Part shown: positions 54,401 through 63,964 of the stretch, in pieces | Layout of the letters: each line of letters opens with the position of its first letter | How positions within the stretch are numbered: position 1 is the first letter of the stretch | NCBI RefSeq assembly: GCF_900109575.1 | Contig: NZ_FOAF01000001.1 | Coordinates: 1,707,662 to 1,771,661, forward strand | Reading direction: 5' to 3' | Source of the DNA: Olivibacter domesticus | GTDB lineage: Bacteria; Bacteroidota; Bacteroidia; Sphingobacteriales; Sphingobacteriaceae | Length of the DNA: 64,000 bases | The notes under the pieces: generated by a model | Seen by the model: only the letters and a program-made list of their open reading frames with translations | Database searches by the model: none | What the model was told of the DNA's origin: nothing | Made by a program: the position numbers and the translations under genes

Positions 54401-54645
54401 TGTTCAAGAGGTAGATATCCTACCGATGTAAAAATGAGAACTGCATTTTCTGGAACATTATTTAATGCGTAATGCCCTTCCGTATTGGATGAAGTACCTT
54501 GATCAGTTCCTTTGATTTTTATACTGGCAACTACCGGACTACCATCTTTTGCAGCAGTAACCACCCCCGTCACTCTCCTTTGTTGTTGTGCAAGAGTCGT
54601 TAAACTAATTAACAAACTGCACATAATTAGTAAAGATCGTTTCAT
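51463..54645 (-). CDS. SusC/RagA family TonB-dependent receptor of the murein-peptide locus
   Basis: 1060 residues. A Sec signal (LLIMCSLLISLTTLAQ) is followed by a carboxypeptidase-regulatory-like domain (RVTGVVTAAKDGSPVVASIKIKG to about 95), the plug with LDEVMVVAYGTAKKGTYTGSA and GSRAANGVILITTKKG (SusC signature), and a large barrel ending in Phe (FGVEFSF). It is a gated outer-membrane importer powered by TonB-ExbBD. The gene lies between the epimerase gene (79 bases upstream) and its susD, and all run on the minus strand. It shares only the general SusC framework with the other copy at 40086-43166. Confidence 0.94.
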   Translation of the reverse strand: MKRSLLIMCSLLISLTTLAQQQRRVTGVVTAAKDGSPVVASIKIKGTDQGTSSNTEGHYALNNVPENAVLIFTSVGYLPLEHPVGSQSVINVSLETGDQTLDEVMVVAYGTAKKGTYTGSASVVKQSDVNDIPTVSFENALVGRVPGMQVTNSSGQAGAAPSIRIRGIGSMNASNEPLYVIDGVPVVSGDAGQMGDYIYTSNNVMNSLNPADIETITVLKDAAASSLYGSRAANGVILITTKKGKEGKPVINLRSSIGITPSWATDNYETAGVQEQVNMLYQVFHDYRTSNGRDESFANADALSKLNTRFNKHGYYFETNGTGLYENVNIKGMTDGIVNREGTYFNWDDVLFRTGVYQTNDLSVSGGDDKTKYYSSLSYTKDQSRIKVNDYDRIAGRINLSQKIGKHIEFMSNVNVSNNTQKGFNDTRSTGSNYFLQSRNLLWPLYWPTDYKTGKPWTDRYGSYAYNAEYYNNEWENKSKTLRVSANETLTINILPELNIKSVFSFDNAEIKDHLYYSANHFDGSTTNGSVTEMSTNIRKIVSSTTANYSKEFGLHGLSLLAGFEVEKNQTDFQRSTGTDLPSSALHTVATAGVLDASAYSWGYNMLSVLSRAEYNYAQRYYASASYRRDGSSRLGPDTRWGDFWSVAGSWRINQEAFMKELDYVSNLRVRASYGVNGTLPIADYGWMSLTKYTDNKYMGSPGGAISTIADKNLTWETSYTTNLALEFGFFDNRLYGTVEYFNRDSKDLLQDVPISTVTGFSSTLKNVGEINNRGFEVDLGYDIIRSDKWRWSASVNASFIKSKVTKLYKNQGDVKGQDIIWYDPTGDDDRAQYIYREGESVLSFYGYEWAGVDPENGKNVWYVNNPENATDGDFVYNGRGATNDWSKANYKILGSALPTVYGGFNTDVEYKGISLGFNFIYKLGGYLYDGAFKDVADDGYYWERIRSEYYYDNMWTASNTGGSLPKLDGNDLTDPQKYSSRQMHSASFLRLKNINLAYSIPTAITRKVGVSSARVYFNGTNLLTFSKYKIADPEVNQYGTRGWETPIGKIYTFGVEFSF

Positions 54646-54724
54646 TTGAATAGTTTAGTTAAGATTGAGAAAATTTAGATCATAATTCAGGTATTATATT
54701 ATAATTTTTTATATATTATATTAC

Positions 54725-55858
54725 TCATAATGAACGTTTTGAAACACCAACGCCAGGTTCGTTCGGCACCGTTATCTTCCCATTAACTACTTGCATTCCG
54801 TGAAACACATCATTTCTTATTAAAAGGGCACCATCTAGGTCTGCCCAATCTACGATCGGAGCTAGCTGAGATGCTGCTGAAATAGCACAGGAGGTTTCCG
54901 TCATACAGCCCAGCATCACTTTCATATCTAAGGCTTTAGCCAACTCGGCCATCTTATGTGCTTCGCGCATACCTGTACATTTCATAAGTTTTATATTAAT
55001 GCCATTATAAACACCATGCGCTTTTTTAACATCCGCTAACCGCTGCACGGCCTCATCTCCTATAGTAGGAATCGGACTTCTTTCCGTTAGCCAAGCATTA
55101 TCATCTATCTGCTCTTTAGGCATGGCCTGTTCTAAAAAAACCACTCCTCTATCGGCTAACCAATGGGCCATTTCAAGCGCAAATTCTTTCTTCTTCCATC
55201 CCTGATTAACATCAACACACAACGGTTTGTCGGTTACCTCTCTGATGGTTTCGATCATCATCTTATCACTATCCAAACCCAATTTTACTTTAAGAATTTT
55301 GTATGGCTCTGCTTCACGTACCTTTTGCTTCACTACTTCCGCCGTGTCAATGCCAATTGTATAAGAGGTGTTTGGGGCGGTAGCTGGGTTAAACCCCCAG
55401 ATACGACACCAAGGTTGCCGCATCATTTTCCCTAACAAATCATGTAATGCGATGTCTACAGATGCCTTTGCCGCGGTGTTTTTGGGCATTAATGTATCCA
55501 CATAACCTAGAATATCCTCAATTAAAAAGGGGTCGTTAAATTTGGTTAAATCTACTTTACTTAAAAAGCTAAGAACGCTTTCGTGCGACTCACCTAGATA
55601 AGGGGGCATAGACGCCTCTCCATAACCTATGACCCCGTCAAACTCCAATTCTGTTAGTACTACCGGTGTGGTACTTCGAGATCCAGCTGCAAGGGTAAAT
55701 ACATGTTTTAACGTTAATGTATATGGTCTGTATCGTAAAATAAATTTACCTAGACGTTGTTCTGTTGTTTTTCCTGTGGCTAGTAAAGCTGCGTAAGGAG
55801 CCAATGACAAAGTTGCTGCTAAGGAGCTAGCTTTTAAAAAAATCCTGCGATTGATCAT
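54725..55858 (-). CDS. Dipeptide epimerase, L-Ala-D/L-Glu epimerase type (YkfB-like)
   Basis: 377 residues of the enolase superfamily, muconate-cycloisomerase/dipeptide-epimerase branch. Catalytic features in order: KVK near 189-191 (acid-base Lys), metal ligands Asp in CVDVNQGW (about 214), Glu in FLEQAMPK (about 241) and Asp in TIGDEAVQ (about 267), then the second Lys in NIKLMKCTGMREA (about 290). The N-terminus MINRRIFLKASSLAAT is a Tat-like signal, unusual for an epimerase. It should convert L-Ala-D-Glu to L-Ala-L-Glu from murein peptides. It is 31 bases downstream of the NlpC/P60 gene. Confidence 0.88.
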   Translation of the reverse strand: MINRRIFLKASSLAATLSLAPYAALLATGKTTEQRLGKFILRYRPYTLTLKHVFTLAAGSRSTTPVVLTELEFDGVIGYGEASMPPYLGESHESVLSFLSKVDLTKFNDPFLIEDILGYVDTLMPKNTAAKASVDIALHDLLGKMMRQPWCRIWGFNPATAPNTSYTIGIDTAEVVKQKVREAEPYKILKVKLGLDSDKMMIETIREVTDKPLCVDVNQGWKKKEFALEMAHWLADRGVVFLEQAMPKEQIDDNAWLTERSPIPTIGDEAVQRLADVKKAHGVYNGINIKLMKCTGMREAHKMAELAKALDMKVMLGCMTETSCAISAASQLAPIVDWADLDGALLIRNDVFHGMQVVNGKITVPNEPGVGVSKRSL

Positions 55859-55889
55859 ACTTCTATATTAAAGTTTAGATATTGTTTGA

Positions 55890-57098
55890 CTAATTAACAC
55901 GCTTCACACCCTCGTTACCTATACTCCCCAGGTATCTTCTAGCAGCCACAACTGTACGGCTCTGAAAATCATCGTAATTTGGATCGTTATTTAACATACT
56001 GTTAATTCTAACTTTACCGGCAGAATGAATAAATTGCCCCTCACCCATATACAACGCAACATGTGTTACGCGCGCGTTTGGCGTTCTGTGTGCACCACCT
56101 GCAAAAAAAAGCAGATCACCCGCTTTTAGATTCTTTAAAGCTTTTGTTATATCTAATTCATCATTTGTAAGGATATCAACTGGCTCCCCTACCAATACCT
56201 GCTGAGACGCATCTCTGGGAATAACCAATCCATTCATAAAATAGGCTGTTTTTGTGAAACCACTGCAATCTACTCCCTTTATAGAGGTACCCCCCCATAA
56301 ATAGGGAACACCAATCATCCTCTTAGCTATTTTAATAATTGACGCTGCCGATGCAACAGTATTTTTCTTCCAATTACTATATTCCGCCATCAGTTCTTTT
56401 TCTATAAATCCTTCTCTCCCGTCAGGAAATAGGGCTGCATAAAACCCATCTTTTTCTCCTTTATATGTTAGTATATTTCCTAAAACCAAATCTGATACAC
56501 GTTGCGACTGTTTGTTTGCCTCACTGTATGCATGGCCATAATCTTCTATAAAGATCAGCCGCTTTTTTTCATTCCAATTATCAATATCTGCTTTACTTTT
56601 CAAACTCACCGCTGCATTATCCATCCATCCGATGTAACCATCTGGTGTTCGAATTAAGTAATAGCCTCCCTGTTTTTTAAGAATATCCATTTGCCATCCT
56701 AGCAATGCTTGTGAAGCCATTTCCGCCGCATTTTTTGGTTGGGTTCTTATGTTTCCGACGGAAACGTTTACTAAACCAAAGACATATTCACTTAAAGACG
56801 TATCAGGCAGTAACCTAATTGATATTGGTGTGTCTAGATTTTTGGCCTTTACACTTTTTATGAAGCTCATAGCAGCGTTTTTGCACGTTGTCTCTAAGCT
56901 AAAGACTCCTGATGAATCACTTATCAAAGTAAATATCTCAGTCCTTTTGTCAGGGGCATATGCTTTGGCCACATCCCGAGCAATAGCTTCCATCTTTTTT
57001 ATTAAAACAGAATCAGGAGCAGCTTCTGAGAGCGCATAACAAATAAATAACTGTAAGAAAATCAGGCAAATTCTTCTCATATCAATTAAGGTGGGCAT
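55890..57098 (-). CDS. C40 (NlpC/P60) peptidase with SH3-like domains (YkfC-like)
   Basis: 402 residues. A signal peptide (ICLIFLQLFICYALSEA) is followed by a lead of about 100 residues, then SH3b-like segments (VSVGNIRTQPKNAAEM, GYIGWMDNAAVS, FPDGREGFIEKELM). The NlpC/P60 catalytic domain begins near 255: Cys in KGVDCSGFTK (about 277), His in VTHVALYMG (about 346) and a third residue in FIHSAGKV (about 358). This is the layout of YkfC-type endopeptidases, which cut the gamma-D-Glu-DAP bond. It is the first gene of a four-gene minus-strand operon with the epimerase, susC and susD, and is divergent from the Ntn hydrolase. Confidence 0.9.
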   Translation of the reverse strand: MPTLIDMRRICLIFLQLFICYALSEAAPDSVLIKKMEAIARDVAKAYAPDKRTEIFTLISDSSGVFSLETTCKNAAMSFIKSVKAKNLDTPISIRLLPDTSLSEYVFGLVNVSVGNIRTQPKNAAEMASQALLGWQMDILKKQGGYYLIRTPDGYIGWMDNAAVSLKSKADIDNWNEKKRLIFIEDYGHAYSEANKQSQRVSDLVLGNILTYKGEKDGFYAALFPDGREGFIEKELMAEYSNWKKNTVASAASIIKIAKRMIGVPYLWGGTSIKGVDCSGFTKTAYFMNGLVIPRDASQQVLVGEPVDILTNDELDITKALKNLKAGDLLFFAGGAHRTPNARVTHVALYMGEGQFIHSAGKVRINSMLNNDPNYDDFQSRTVVAARRYLGSIGNEGVKRVN

Positions 57099-57258
57099 AT
57101 ATTACACTAATATAGAAGCAAAGATTTCGAAATACAAATATTTATGCGCATTTTAATTAAAAAACGCAAAATAATGCAGTCTAATAAAAAGTCTTTATCG
57201 AAGAGAGGGCTTCAAACCTAATTTAAGCTTTGTAATGACTTAATTAACGTATTTTTTT

Positions 57259-57266
57259 TAAGTTTG
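57259..57266 (+). promoter_or_regulatory. Putative -7 promoter box of the Ntn hydrolase gene
   Basis: TAAGTTTG lies 19 bases before the ATG at 57285. The nearest TTTG is 26 bases upstream, further than the usual spacing, so this promoter is probably weak or regulated. Confidence 0.4.
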
Positions 57267-57284
57267 CTTTTGAAAACATAACAC

Positions 57285-58310
57285 ATGATAAATAGAAGGA
57301 AGTTTATTCAAAAAAGTTTACTAAGTACTGCCGCTTTAAGTTTAGGAAACAACCTTTCTGTCAACGGGAAAACAATAGAATCAAAAGGTAAAGTAACGAA
57401 GCCTATCGTTATTTCTACCTGGGATTTTGGCATAGCAGCAAACCAGGCAGCATGGAAAATACTAAAGGATAACGGAAGAGCTTTAGACGCTGTGGAAGCA
57501 GGTGTTAGAATACCTGAAGCAGACTTAAAGAATGTTACGGTTGGTAAAGGTGGCTATCCTGACCGCGACGGCCATGTTACCTTAGATGCCTGCATTATGG
57601 ACGAAAATGGTAATTGTGGAGCTGTTTTAGCGATGGAACATATAACACATGCCATATCCGTTGCACGCTTAGTAATGGAAAAAACGCCTCATGTAATGTT
57701 GGCGGGTGAAGGAGCCTTACAGTTTGCCTTGGAGAACGGTTTTCAGAAAGAAAATCTCTTAACGGAAAGTGCTGAAAAAGCATGGCAAGAATGGTTAAAA
57801 AAAGCAGAGTATAAACCCATTATGAACATTGAAAACCAACATTTTTCCCCAAATAAACTTCCTGGAAATCAATATAATCACGATACAATAGGTATGCTTG
57901 CCCTCGATGCTAAGGGGAATCTCAGCGGTGCTTGTACTACCAGCGGAATGGCCTTTAAAATGCACGGCAGAGTGGGCGATAGTCCAATTATTGGAGCTGG
58001 TCTCTATGTTGACAACGAAATTGGCGCCGCTACCTCAACTGGTGTTGGTGAAGAAGTTGTAAGAACCGTTGGCAGTTTTTTAGTTGTTGAACTTATGAGA
58101 CAAGGGTATTCTCCTGAAGATGCTTGTAAAGAAGCTGTTGAAAGAATAATTAGAAAAAAACCTCAAAAAGCTAAAGAAATTCAAGTAGGTTTTTTAGCCA
58201 TAAATAAAAACGGACAATATGGCGCCTACGCATTACAGAAAGGCTTTTCATTTGCCGTTTGTAATGAGGAAACACAAGATCTACTCATTAAAGGTAAAAG
58301 TATATTCTGA
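57285..58310 (+). CDS. N(4)-(beta-N-acetylglucosaminyl)-L-asparaginase (Ntn hydrolase)
   Basis: 341 residues. The N-terminus MINRRKFIQKSLLSTAALSL is a Tat-like export signal. The aspartylglucosaminidase/isoaspartyl peptidase self-cleavage site HDTIGML places the nucleophile Thr near 201. The alpha chain contains WDFGIAANQAAWKILKDNGRALDAVEAG, the beta chain GVGEEVVRTVGSFLVVELMRQG. It should hydrolyse N-linked GlcNAc-Asn or isoaspartyl bonds in the periplasm. It is divergent from the YkfC-like gene over 186 bases, so it may belong to the same peptide-scavenging locus. Confidence 0.9.
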   Translation: MINRRKFIQKSLLSTAALSLGNNLSVNGKTIESKGKVTKPIVISTWDFGIAANQAAWKILKDNGRALDAVEAGVRIPEADLKNVTVGKGGYPDRDGHVTLDACIMDENGNCGAVLAMEHITHAISVARLVMEKTPHVMLAGEGALQFALENGFQKENLLTESAEKAWQEWLKKAEYKPIMNIENQHFSPNKLPGNQYNHDTIGMLALDAKGNLSGACTTSGMAFKMHGRVGDSPIIGAGLYVDNEIGAATSTGVGEEVVRTVGSFLVVELMRQGYSPEDACKEAVERIIRKKPQKAKEIQVGFLAINKNGQYGAYALQKGFSFAVCNEETQDLLIKGKSIF

Positions 58311-58389
58311 AAATATGTTATCTAAAGCATTACATTTTTTTATCAGGTGTGAAGGATGAAATTCGCAACCAATAATGAACAAATACGTC

Positions 58390-58417
58390 TTGATACTTGT
58401 GTCTTATACCTTGATAC
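58390..58417 (+). repeat. TTGATAC repeats upstream of cutC
   Basis: TTGATAC occurs at 58390-58396 and 58411-58417, with a related TTATACC between. It is the same heptamer as in the 16176-16239 cluster, here 25 bases before the cutC start. A tandem ATAACGA pair follows. Confidence 0.45.
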
Positions 58418-58441
58418 TAATAACGAATAACGAATATATAC

Positions 58442-59161
58442 ATGGCACTTGAAATATGCGCGAACTCGTTCGCTTCAGCTATAGCAGCGCAGAATGGTGG
58501 GGCACAAAGAATAGAACTTTGTGAAAATTTAAATGAAGGGGGAACAACTCCATCTTATGGCACTATCAAAAAAGTACGCGAAACAACTCAAATAAAAGTG
58601 TATGTATTGATTAGACCAAGAGCGGGCGATTTCCTCTATACACGGGAGGAATTTGAAGTTATGAAGGAGGATATCGTAAATTGTAAAGCGCTAGGTTGCG
58701 ATGGAGTGGTAATCGGTATCTTAGACGCAGAAGGCAATGTTGACATAGAACGTACGAAAGAATTGGTGAACATAGCTTCTCCAATGGGTGTTACTTTTCA
58801 TAGGGCATTCGATAGTTGCAATAATGGCTTACAGGCCTTAGAAGACATCATTCACTGTGGCTGTGAAAGAATACTAACTTCGGGCATGAAAAATACGGCT
58901 TTTGACGGTCGTGTATTTTTGAAAGAACTGGTAGAAAAAGCTGCAAACAGAATTATCATCATGCCGGGTTCTGGTGTAAATGAAGACAATATTTCAGAAT
59001 TGATGATTGCAACAAAAGCACAGGAATATCATACTTCTGCAAAAACCCCTGTTAAAAGTATGATGAAATATCAGAATCCTTCAATACAGAATATGGGAGA
59101 ATTGGTAGAAGTAAGTAACGAGGATACGATCAGAAGAATTGTGAAATTGATAAATAATTAG
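58442..59161 (+). CDS. cutC: Copper homeostasis protein CutC
   Basis: 239 residues of the CutC family, a TIM barrel. Characteristic are LEICANSFASAIAAQNGGAQRIELCENLNEGG at the start, VYVLIRPRAGDF, CDGVVIGILDAEGNVD, TFHRAFD and RILTSGMKNTAF, and the IIIMPGSGVNEDNI loop. CutC is described as cytoplasmic and linked to copper handling, though its mechanism is disputed. The Cys residues of the family (LCENL and CKALGCDG) are present. It stands alone, between TTGATAC repeats and a large palindrome. Confidence 0.93.
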   Translation: MALEICANSFASAIAAQNGGAQRIELCENLNEGGTTPSYGTIKKVRETTQIKVYVLIRPRAGDFLYTREEFEVMKEDIVNCKALGCDGVVIGILDAEGNVDIERTKELVNIASPMGVTFHRAFDSCNNGLQALEDIIHCGCERILTSGMKNTAFDGRVFLKELVEKAANRIIIMPGSGVNEDNISELMIATKAQEYHTSAKTPVKSMMKYQNPSIQNMGELVEVSNEDTIRRIVKLINN

Positions 59162-59190
59162 CTAATTAACCAAATTGGCTAATTAGCTAA
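59158..59190. repeat. Perfect 11-bp AT-rich palindrome between cutC and gap
   Basis: TTAGCTAATTA pairs exactly with TAATTAGCTAA around an 11-base spacer that is itself related (ACCAAATTGGC). It lies between the convergent cutC and gap genes and overlaps the cutC stop. It may act as a bidirectional terminator or be a repeat family member; the sequence cannot decide. Confidence 0.6.
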
Positions 59191-59197
59191 TTGGCTT

Positions 59198-61047
<1,850 letters not shown>

Positions 61048-61051
61048 AAAA

Positions 61052-62038
61052 TCAAATGGCTAACACATTTGTCATTTCGATCATATCCTCAGCCAACTTA
61101 AATTCTTTGCTCCGCAAAGCTTCCTCTAATGAGGTGGTAACAATATCATTTCCACGTAAACCAACCATTATACGTGTTTGTCCGCGTAATAGATTTTTTA
61201 CGGCGGCAAAGCCAAGTCTACTGGCTAACACTCTGTCGAAGCTACTCGGCGATCCTCCTCGTTGCAAATGCCCTAAAATAGTTACCTTTGCATCATAGAA
61301 ATCGAACTTTTCCTGTACTCTTTTTGCCACATTATAAGCCCCTCCATTCTTATCACCCTCTGCAACAATAACTATTGTAGATGATTTTTTATCCTTTGCG
61401 GCACTTTCGAGCTTTTGAATAAGCTCATCTATGCCTGTTTCTTTTTCCGGCAGTAAAATAGCTTCTGCCCCGCCTGCAATACCGCAATTAAGGGCAATAC
61501 AACCAGAATCACGGCCCATTACTTCAATAAAAAACAGACGATCATGAGAAGCTGCAGTATCTCTAATTTTATCAATTGCGTCGATTACTGTATTATTGGC
61601 AGTATCATATCCCAATGTGAAATCAGAACCGTATAAATCGTTATCAATGGTTCCTGGTATACCAACAACGGGGATATCAAACTCCCTGGAAAATACCTCT
61701 GCTCCAGTAAAGGTTCCGTCACCCCCAATTGCTACAAGAGCATCTATTCCCTCTTCCTTGATATTATTATAAGCTTTAAGACGTCCTTCTGTTGTTCTGA
61801 AATCTAGGCACCGAGCAGTTTTTAAAATAGTTCCGCCTAGTTGCAATATATTGCTAACTGAACGACTATCCATAGCGATGATATTTTTATCGATCATACC
61901 TTGGTAGCCGTGTAAAATACCGCTTACTTTCTTCCCTTCATAGATAGCTGTCCGTACAACTGCACGGATACATGCGTTCATTCCCGGAGCATCTCCTCCC
62001 GAAGTAAATACGCCTATACGTTTGATTGAATTCTCCAC
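61052..62038 (-). CDS. pfkA: ATP-dependent 6-phosphofructokinase
   Basis: 328 residues. Motifs of the bacterial PfkA: VFTSGGDAPGMNACIRA at the start, AIGGDGTFTGA, GIPGTIDNDLYGSDFTLGYDTA with the catalytic Asp, FIEVMGRDSGCIAL, and LGHLQRGGSPSSFDRVLA near the C-terminus. It phosphorylates fructose-6-phosphate, the committed step of glycolysis. It is the first gene of the operon that continues with the pseudokinase and gap. Confidence 0.97.
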   Translation of the reverse strand: MENSIKRIGVFTSGGDAPGMNACIRAVVRTAIYEGKKVSGILHGYQGMIDKNIIAMDSRSVSNILQLGGTILKTARCLDFRTTEGRLKAYNNIKEEGIDALVAIGGDGTFTGAEVFSREFDIPVVGIPGTIDNDLYGSDFTLGYDTANNTVIDAIDKIRDTAASHDRLFFIEVMGRDSGCIALNCGIAGGAEAILLPEKETGIDELIQKLESAAKDKKSSTIVIVAEGDKNGGAYNVAKRVQEKFDFYDAKVTILGHLQRGGSPSSFDRVLASRLGFAAVKNLLRGQTRIMVGLRGNDIVTTSLEEALRSKEFKLAEDMIEMTNVLAI

Positions 62039-62355
62039 TGTAATATTTATATAGGTTTCCTTGATTTATCCAAGTACGAATATAGGGTGTATTTCTTACA
62101 CTATTGCTATTTATTTGTATTTTTTTTATTTTTTTCCCAAGGTGGATTCTATCCCTCGCGAAAACAACAATATAAAACTAAATAAACAAGATATCAAAGA
62201 AGTTTTGCTTTTATCCTTTTCTTCCCTAATTTTGGATACAATAGCTTAAAGTAACATAAAAATGTTTAAGATCAAAACATAGTGATGCAATATTTTGTTA
62301 GCTTTAGCATAATTGGAAACTGATTTAAATAGTAAAAACCTTAAAAAATAAAACT
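62039..62355. other. Divergent region between pfkA and the Nudix-like regulator
   Basis: 317 bases, strongly AT-rich, that must hold promoters for both divergent genes. I find no full TAnnTTTG match on the minus strand for pfkA and only an imperfect AAACTTTG overlapping the Nudix start. A 62-codon plus frame at 62061-62249 has no recognisable content and is rejected. Operator sites for the regulator are expected here but none stands out. Confidence 0.5.
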
Positions 62356-63054
62356 TTGCAATCTAATTTACCACATTTACAATCTATATTTACGGCCGAC
62401 TGTGTGATATTTGGTTTTAGTGAAGGAGAACTAAAAGTTCTACTTATTGAAAGGAACGAATATCCATTTAAAGAATGGTGGGGCTTACCTGGTTTTTTTG
62501 TAGAACATAACGAAACTATAGATGATGCTGTAAAGCGTATACTTCTTGAACACACTGGTTTGAAAGGCATCTATATGGAGCAGCTTTATACTTTTGGGGA
62601 TCTTCAACGACATCCGCAGGGCCGTATAATTACTGTTGCTTATTATGCTATGTTAAGACTAGAAGCGATTGGCAATAACCTTAAGCCATCAACCGATTAT
62701 GTGAGAAAGGCACAATGGCATCCATTAAACCACCTACCTGATTTAGCATTCGACCATAAGAACATCATCGAGAAGAGTATCGAAAAAATTAGAAGGAAGG
62801 TGAGCCACAGCCCAATTGCCTTTGAATTATTACCTGAAAAGTTTACCTTAACACAGCTTCAGCAATTGTATGAGGCCATTTGGGATAAGAAACTCGACAA
62901 GCGTAATTTTAGGAAAAAGATGCTTAAATACAATATATTAAAGGAGTTGGATGAAAAGCAAAAAGGAGTTTCATATAGAGCGGCTAAACTCTACAAGTTT
63001 GATAAACGTAAATACAATAAGATCTTTAAAAACGAGTTAAATTTCTCAAAATAA
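62356..63054 (+). CDS. Nudix-like transcriptional regulator (NrtR/AraR type)
   Basis: 232 residues beginning at a TTG codon (62356); no in-frame ATG exists before about residue 73 and an upstream stop closes the frame. Residues 10-145 have the Nudix fold (ADCVIFGFSEGELKVLLIER ... WWGLPGFFVEHNE). The Nudix box is broken: REUxEE reads RILLEH, so two of three catalytic Glu are Ile62 and His66, and the box Gly is Phe47. Residues 150-225 are a basic winged-helix-like tail (FTLTQLQQLYEAIWDKKLDKRNFRKKML). This is the plan of NrtR-family regulators, in which a dead Nudix domain binds a ligand. In Bacteroides one such protein, AraR, responds to sugars. Neighbours suggest a sugar or amino-sugar signal. 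Confidence 0.8.
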   Translation: MQSNLPHLQSIFTADCVIFGFSEGELKVLLIERNEYPFKEWWGLPGFFVEHNETIDDAVKRILLEHTGLKGIYMEQLYTFGDLQRHPQGRIITVAYYAMLRLEAIGNNLKPSTDYVRKAQWHPLNHLPDLAFDHKNIIEKSIEKIRRKVSHSPIAFELLPEKFTLTQLQQLYEAIWDKKLDKRNFRKKMLKYNILKELDEKQKGVSYRAAKLYKFDKRKYNKIFKNELNFSK

Positions 63055-63097
63055 AAAAGGGGCTGTATCATAAATAGTTGATACAGCCCCTTTTTAT
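63053..63097. terminator. Bidirectional rho-independent terminator
   Basis: GGGGCTGTATCA pairs exactly with TGATACAGCCCC around an 8-base loop, with A6 before and T5 after. It separates the convergent Nudix-like gene (ends 63054) and the kinase-like gene (ends 63110) and can stop both. Confidence 0.92.
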
Positions 63098-63109
63098 TCA
63101 AAACGGAAA

Positions 63110-63964
63110 TTACACGTCAATTCGTTCTTGATGAAATTTAACTAAATCATCAATAGGTGAACGCACTATCCGTCCAAATTCCATATGGAATTCATGTGCT
63201 ACTTCTTCCAAGACATTTCTAAAGTTATAAGCTACTGAGCCTATACAATTAAAAGAATATTTTTGATACTCTGGATAATGAACAACTAAATTTTTAAAGA
63301 AATCTTCAAACGACGTTTTTACTATTCCACGAGAATACTCCATATTGATCATAATATCATAAACAAATTTACTAAAACTTGCACAAAATCTATTTGCCAA
63401 TGGTTTTGTATAAACAGCATCCATTACATCATCTGGAGTTAATTTAAAGGTATCCCAAAAAACTTCTCTTACATCGCTTGGCATATAACCACGCACATAA
63501 TCGGTAAGTAGTTTTTTCCCTATATAACATCCACTACCTTCATCTCCTAAAATATATGCTGCAGAATCAATATTCTGAACAATATCTTTCCCGTCATATA
63601 TACAGGTGTTGGTGCCCGTGCCTAGTATTGCAGCAAAACCAGCCTTATCTTTCAATAAAGCCCTAGCAGCCGCTAATAAATCATGTCCGACAAAAACCTC
63701 CGATTCTTTAAAGACTTGTTTGATAGCCATTGCTACTATGGCTGCCTTTTCATCGTTGTGAACTCCTGCACCATAATAATTTACTTCTTTTACTTCACTG
63801 AAAGGTAAGTCCTTCGGCAGACCTTTTTTTAGGGAACTTACGATGTAATCACTTGAAACAAAATAAGGATTGTATCCCTCAGTGTTAAAATAGATTTTTT
63901 TACCGGAGTCATTAATCAGGCACCAATTAGTTTTGGTCGAACCGCCATCTGCAATAATGATCAT
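63110..63964 (-). CDS. N-acetylglucosamine kinase-like protein (BadF/BadG ATPase family)
   Basis: 284 residues with the ASKHA fold. The phosphate-1 loop DGGSTKTNW (residues 6-14), VGHDLLAAARALL, the phosphate-2 loop ILGTGTNTCIYDG and GDEGSGCYIGKKLL are all intact. The BadF/BadG family in Bacteroidota includes kinases for N-acetylglucosamine and N-acetylmuramic acid, so a role in amino-sugar recycling, perhaps from murein, is plausible but unproven. It is the active-looking paralogue of the degenerate protein at 60199-61047. Its start is 36 bases from the window end and the upstream region is not visible. Confidence 0.9.
   Translation of the reverse strand: MIIIADGGSTKTNWCLINDSGKKIYFNTEGYNPYFVSSDYIVSSLKKGLPKDLPFSEVKEVNYYGAGVHNDEKAAIVAMAIKQVFKESEVFVGHDLLAAARALLKDKAGFAAILGTGTNTCIYDGKDIVQNIDSAAYILGDEGSGCYIGKKLLTDYVRGYMPSDVREVFWDTFKLTPDDVMDAVYTKPLANRFCASFSKFVYDIMINMEYSRGIVKTSFEDFFKNLVVHYPEYQKYSFNCIGSVAYNFRNVLEEVAHEFHMEFGRIVRSPIDDLVKFHQERIDV

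Noticed and set aside
49885-54645. Reading the SusCD pair as a polysaccharide locus
   Set aside because: No glycoside hydrolase, lyase, sulfatase or hybrid two-component gene is nearby; all neighbours are peptidases or an epimerase.
62061-62249. Plus-strand frame of 62 codons between pfkA and the Nudix-like gene
   Set aside because: AT-driven composition, no family, and it would occupy the promoter region of both divergent genes.
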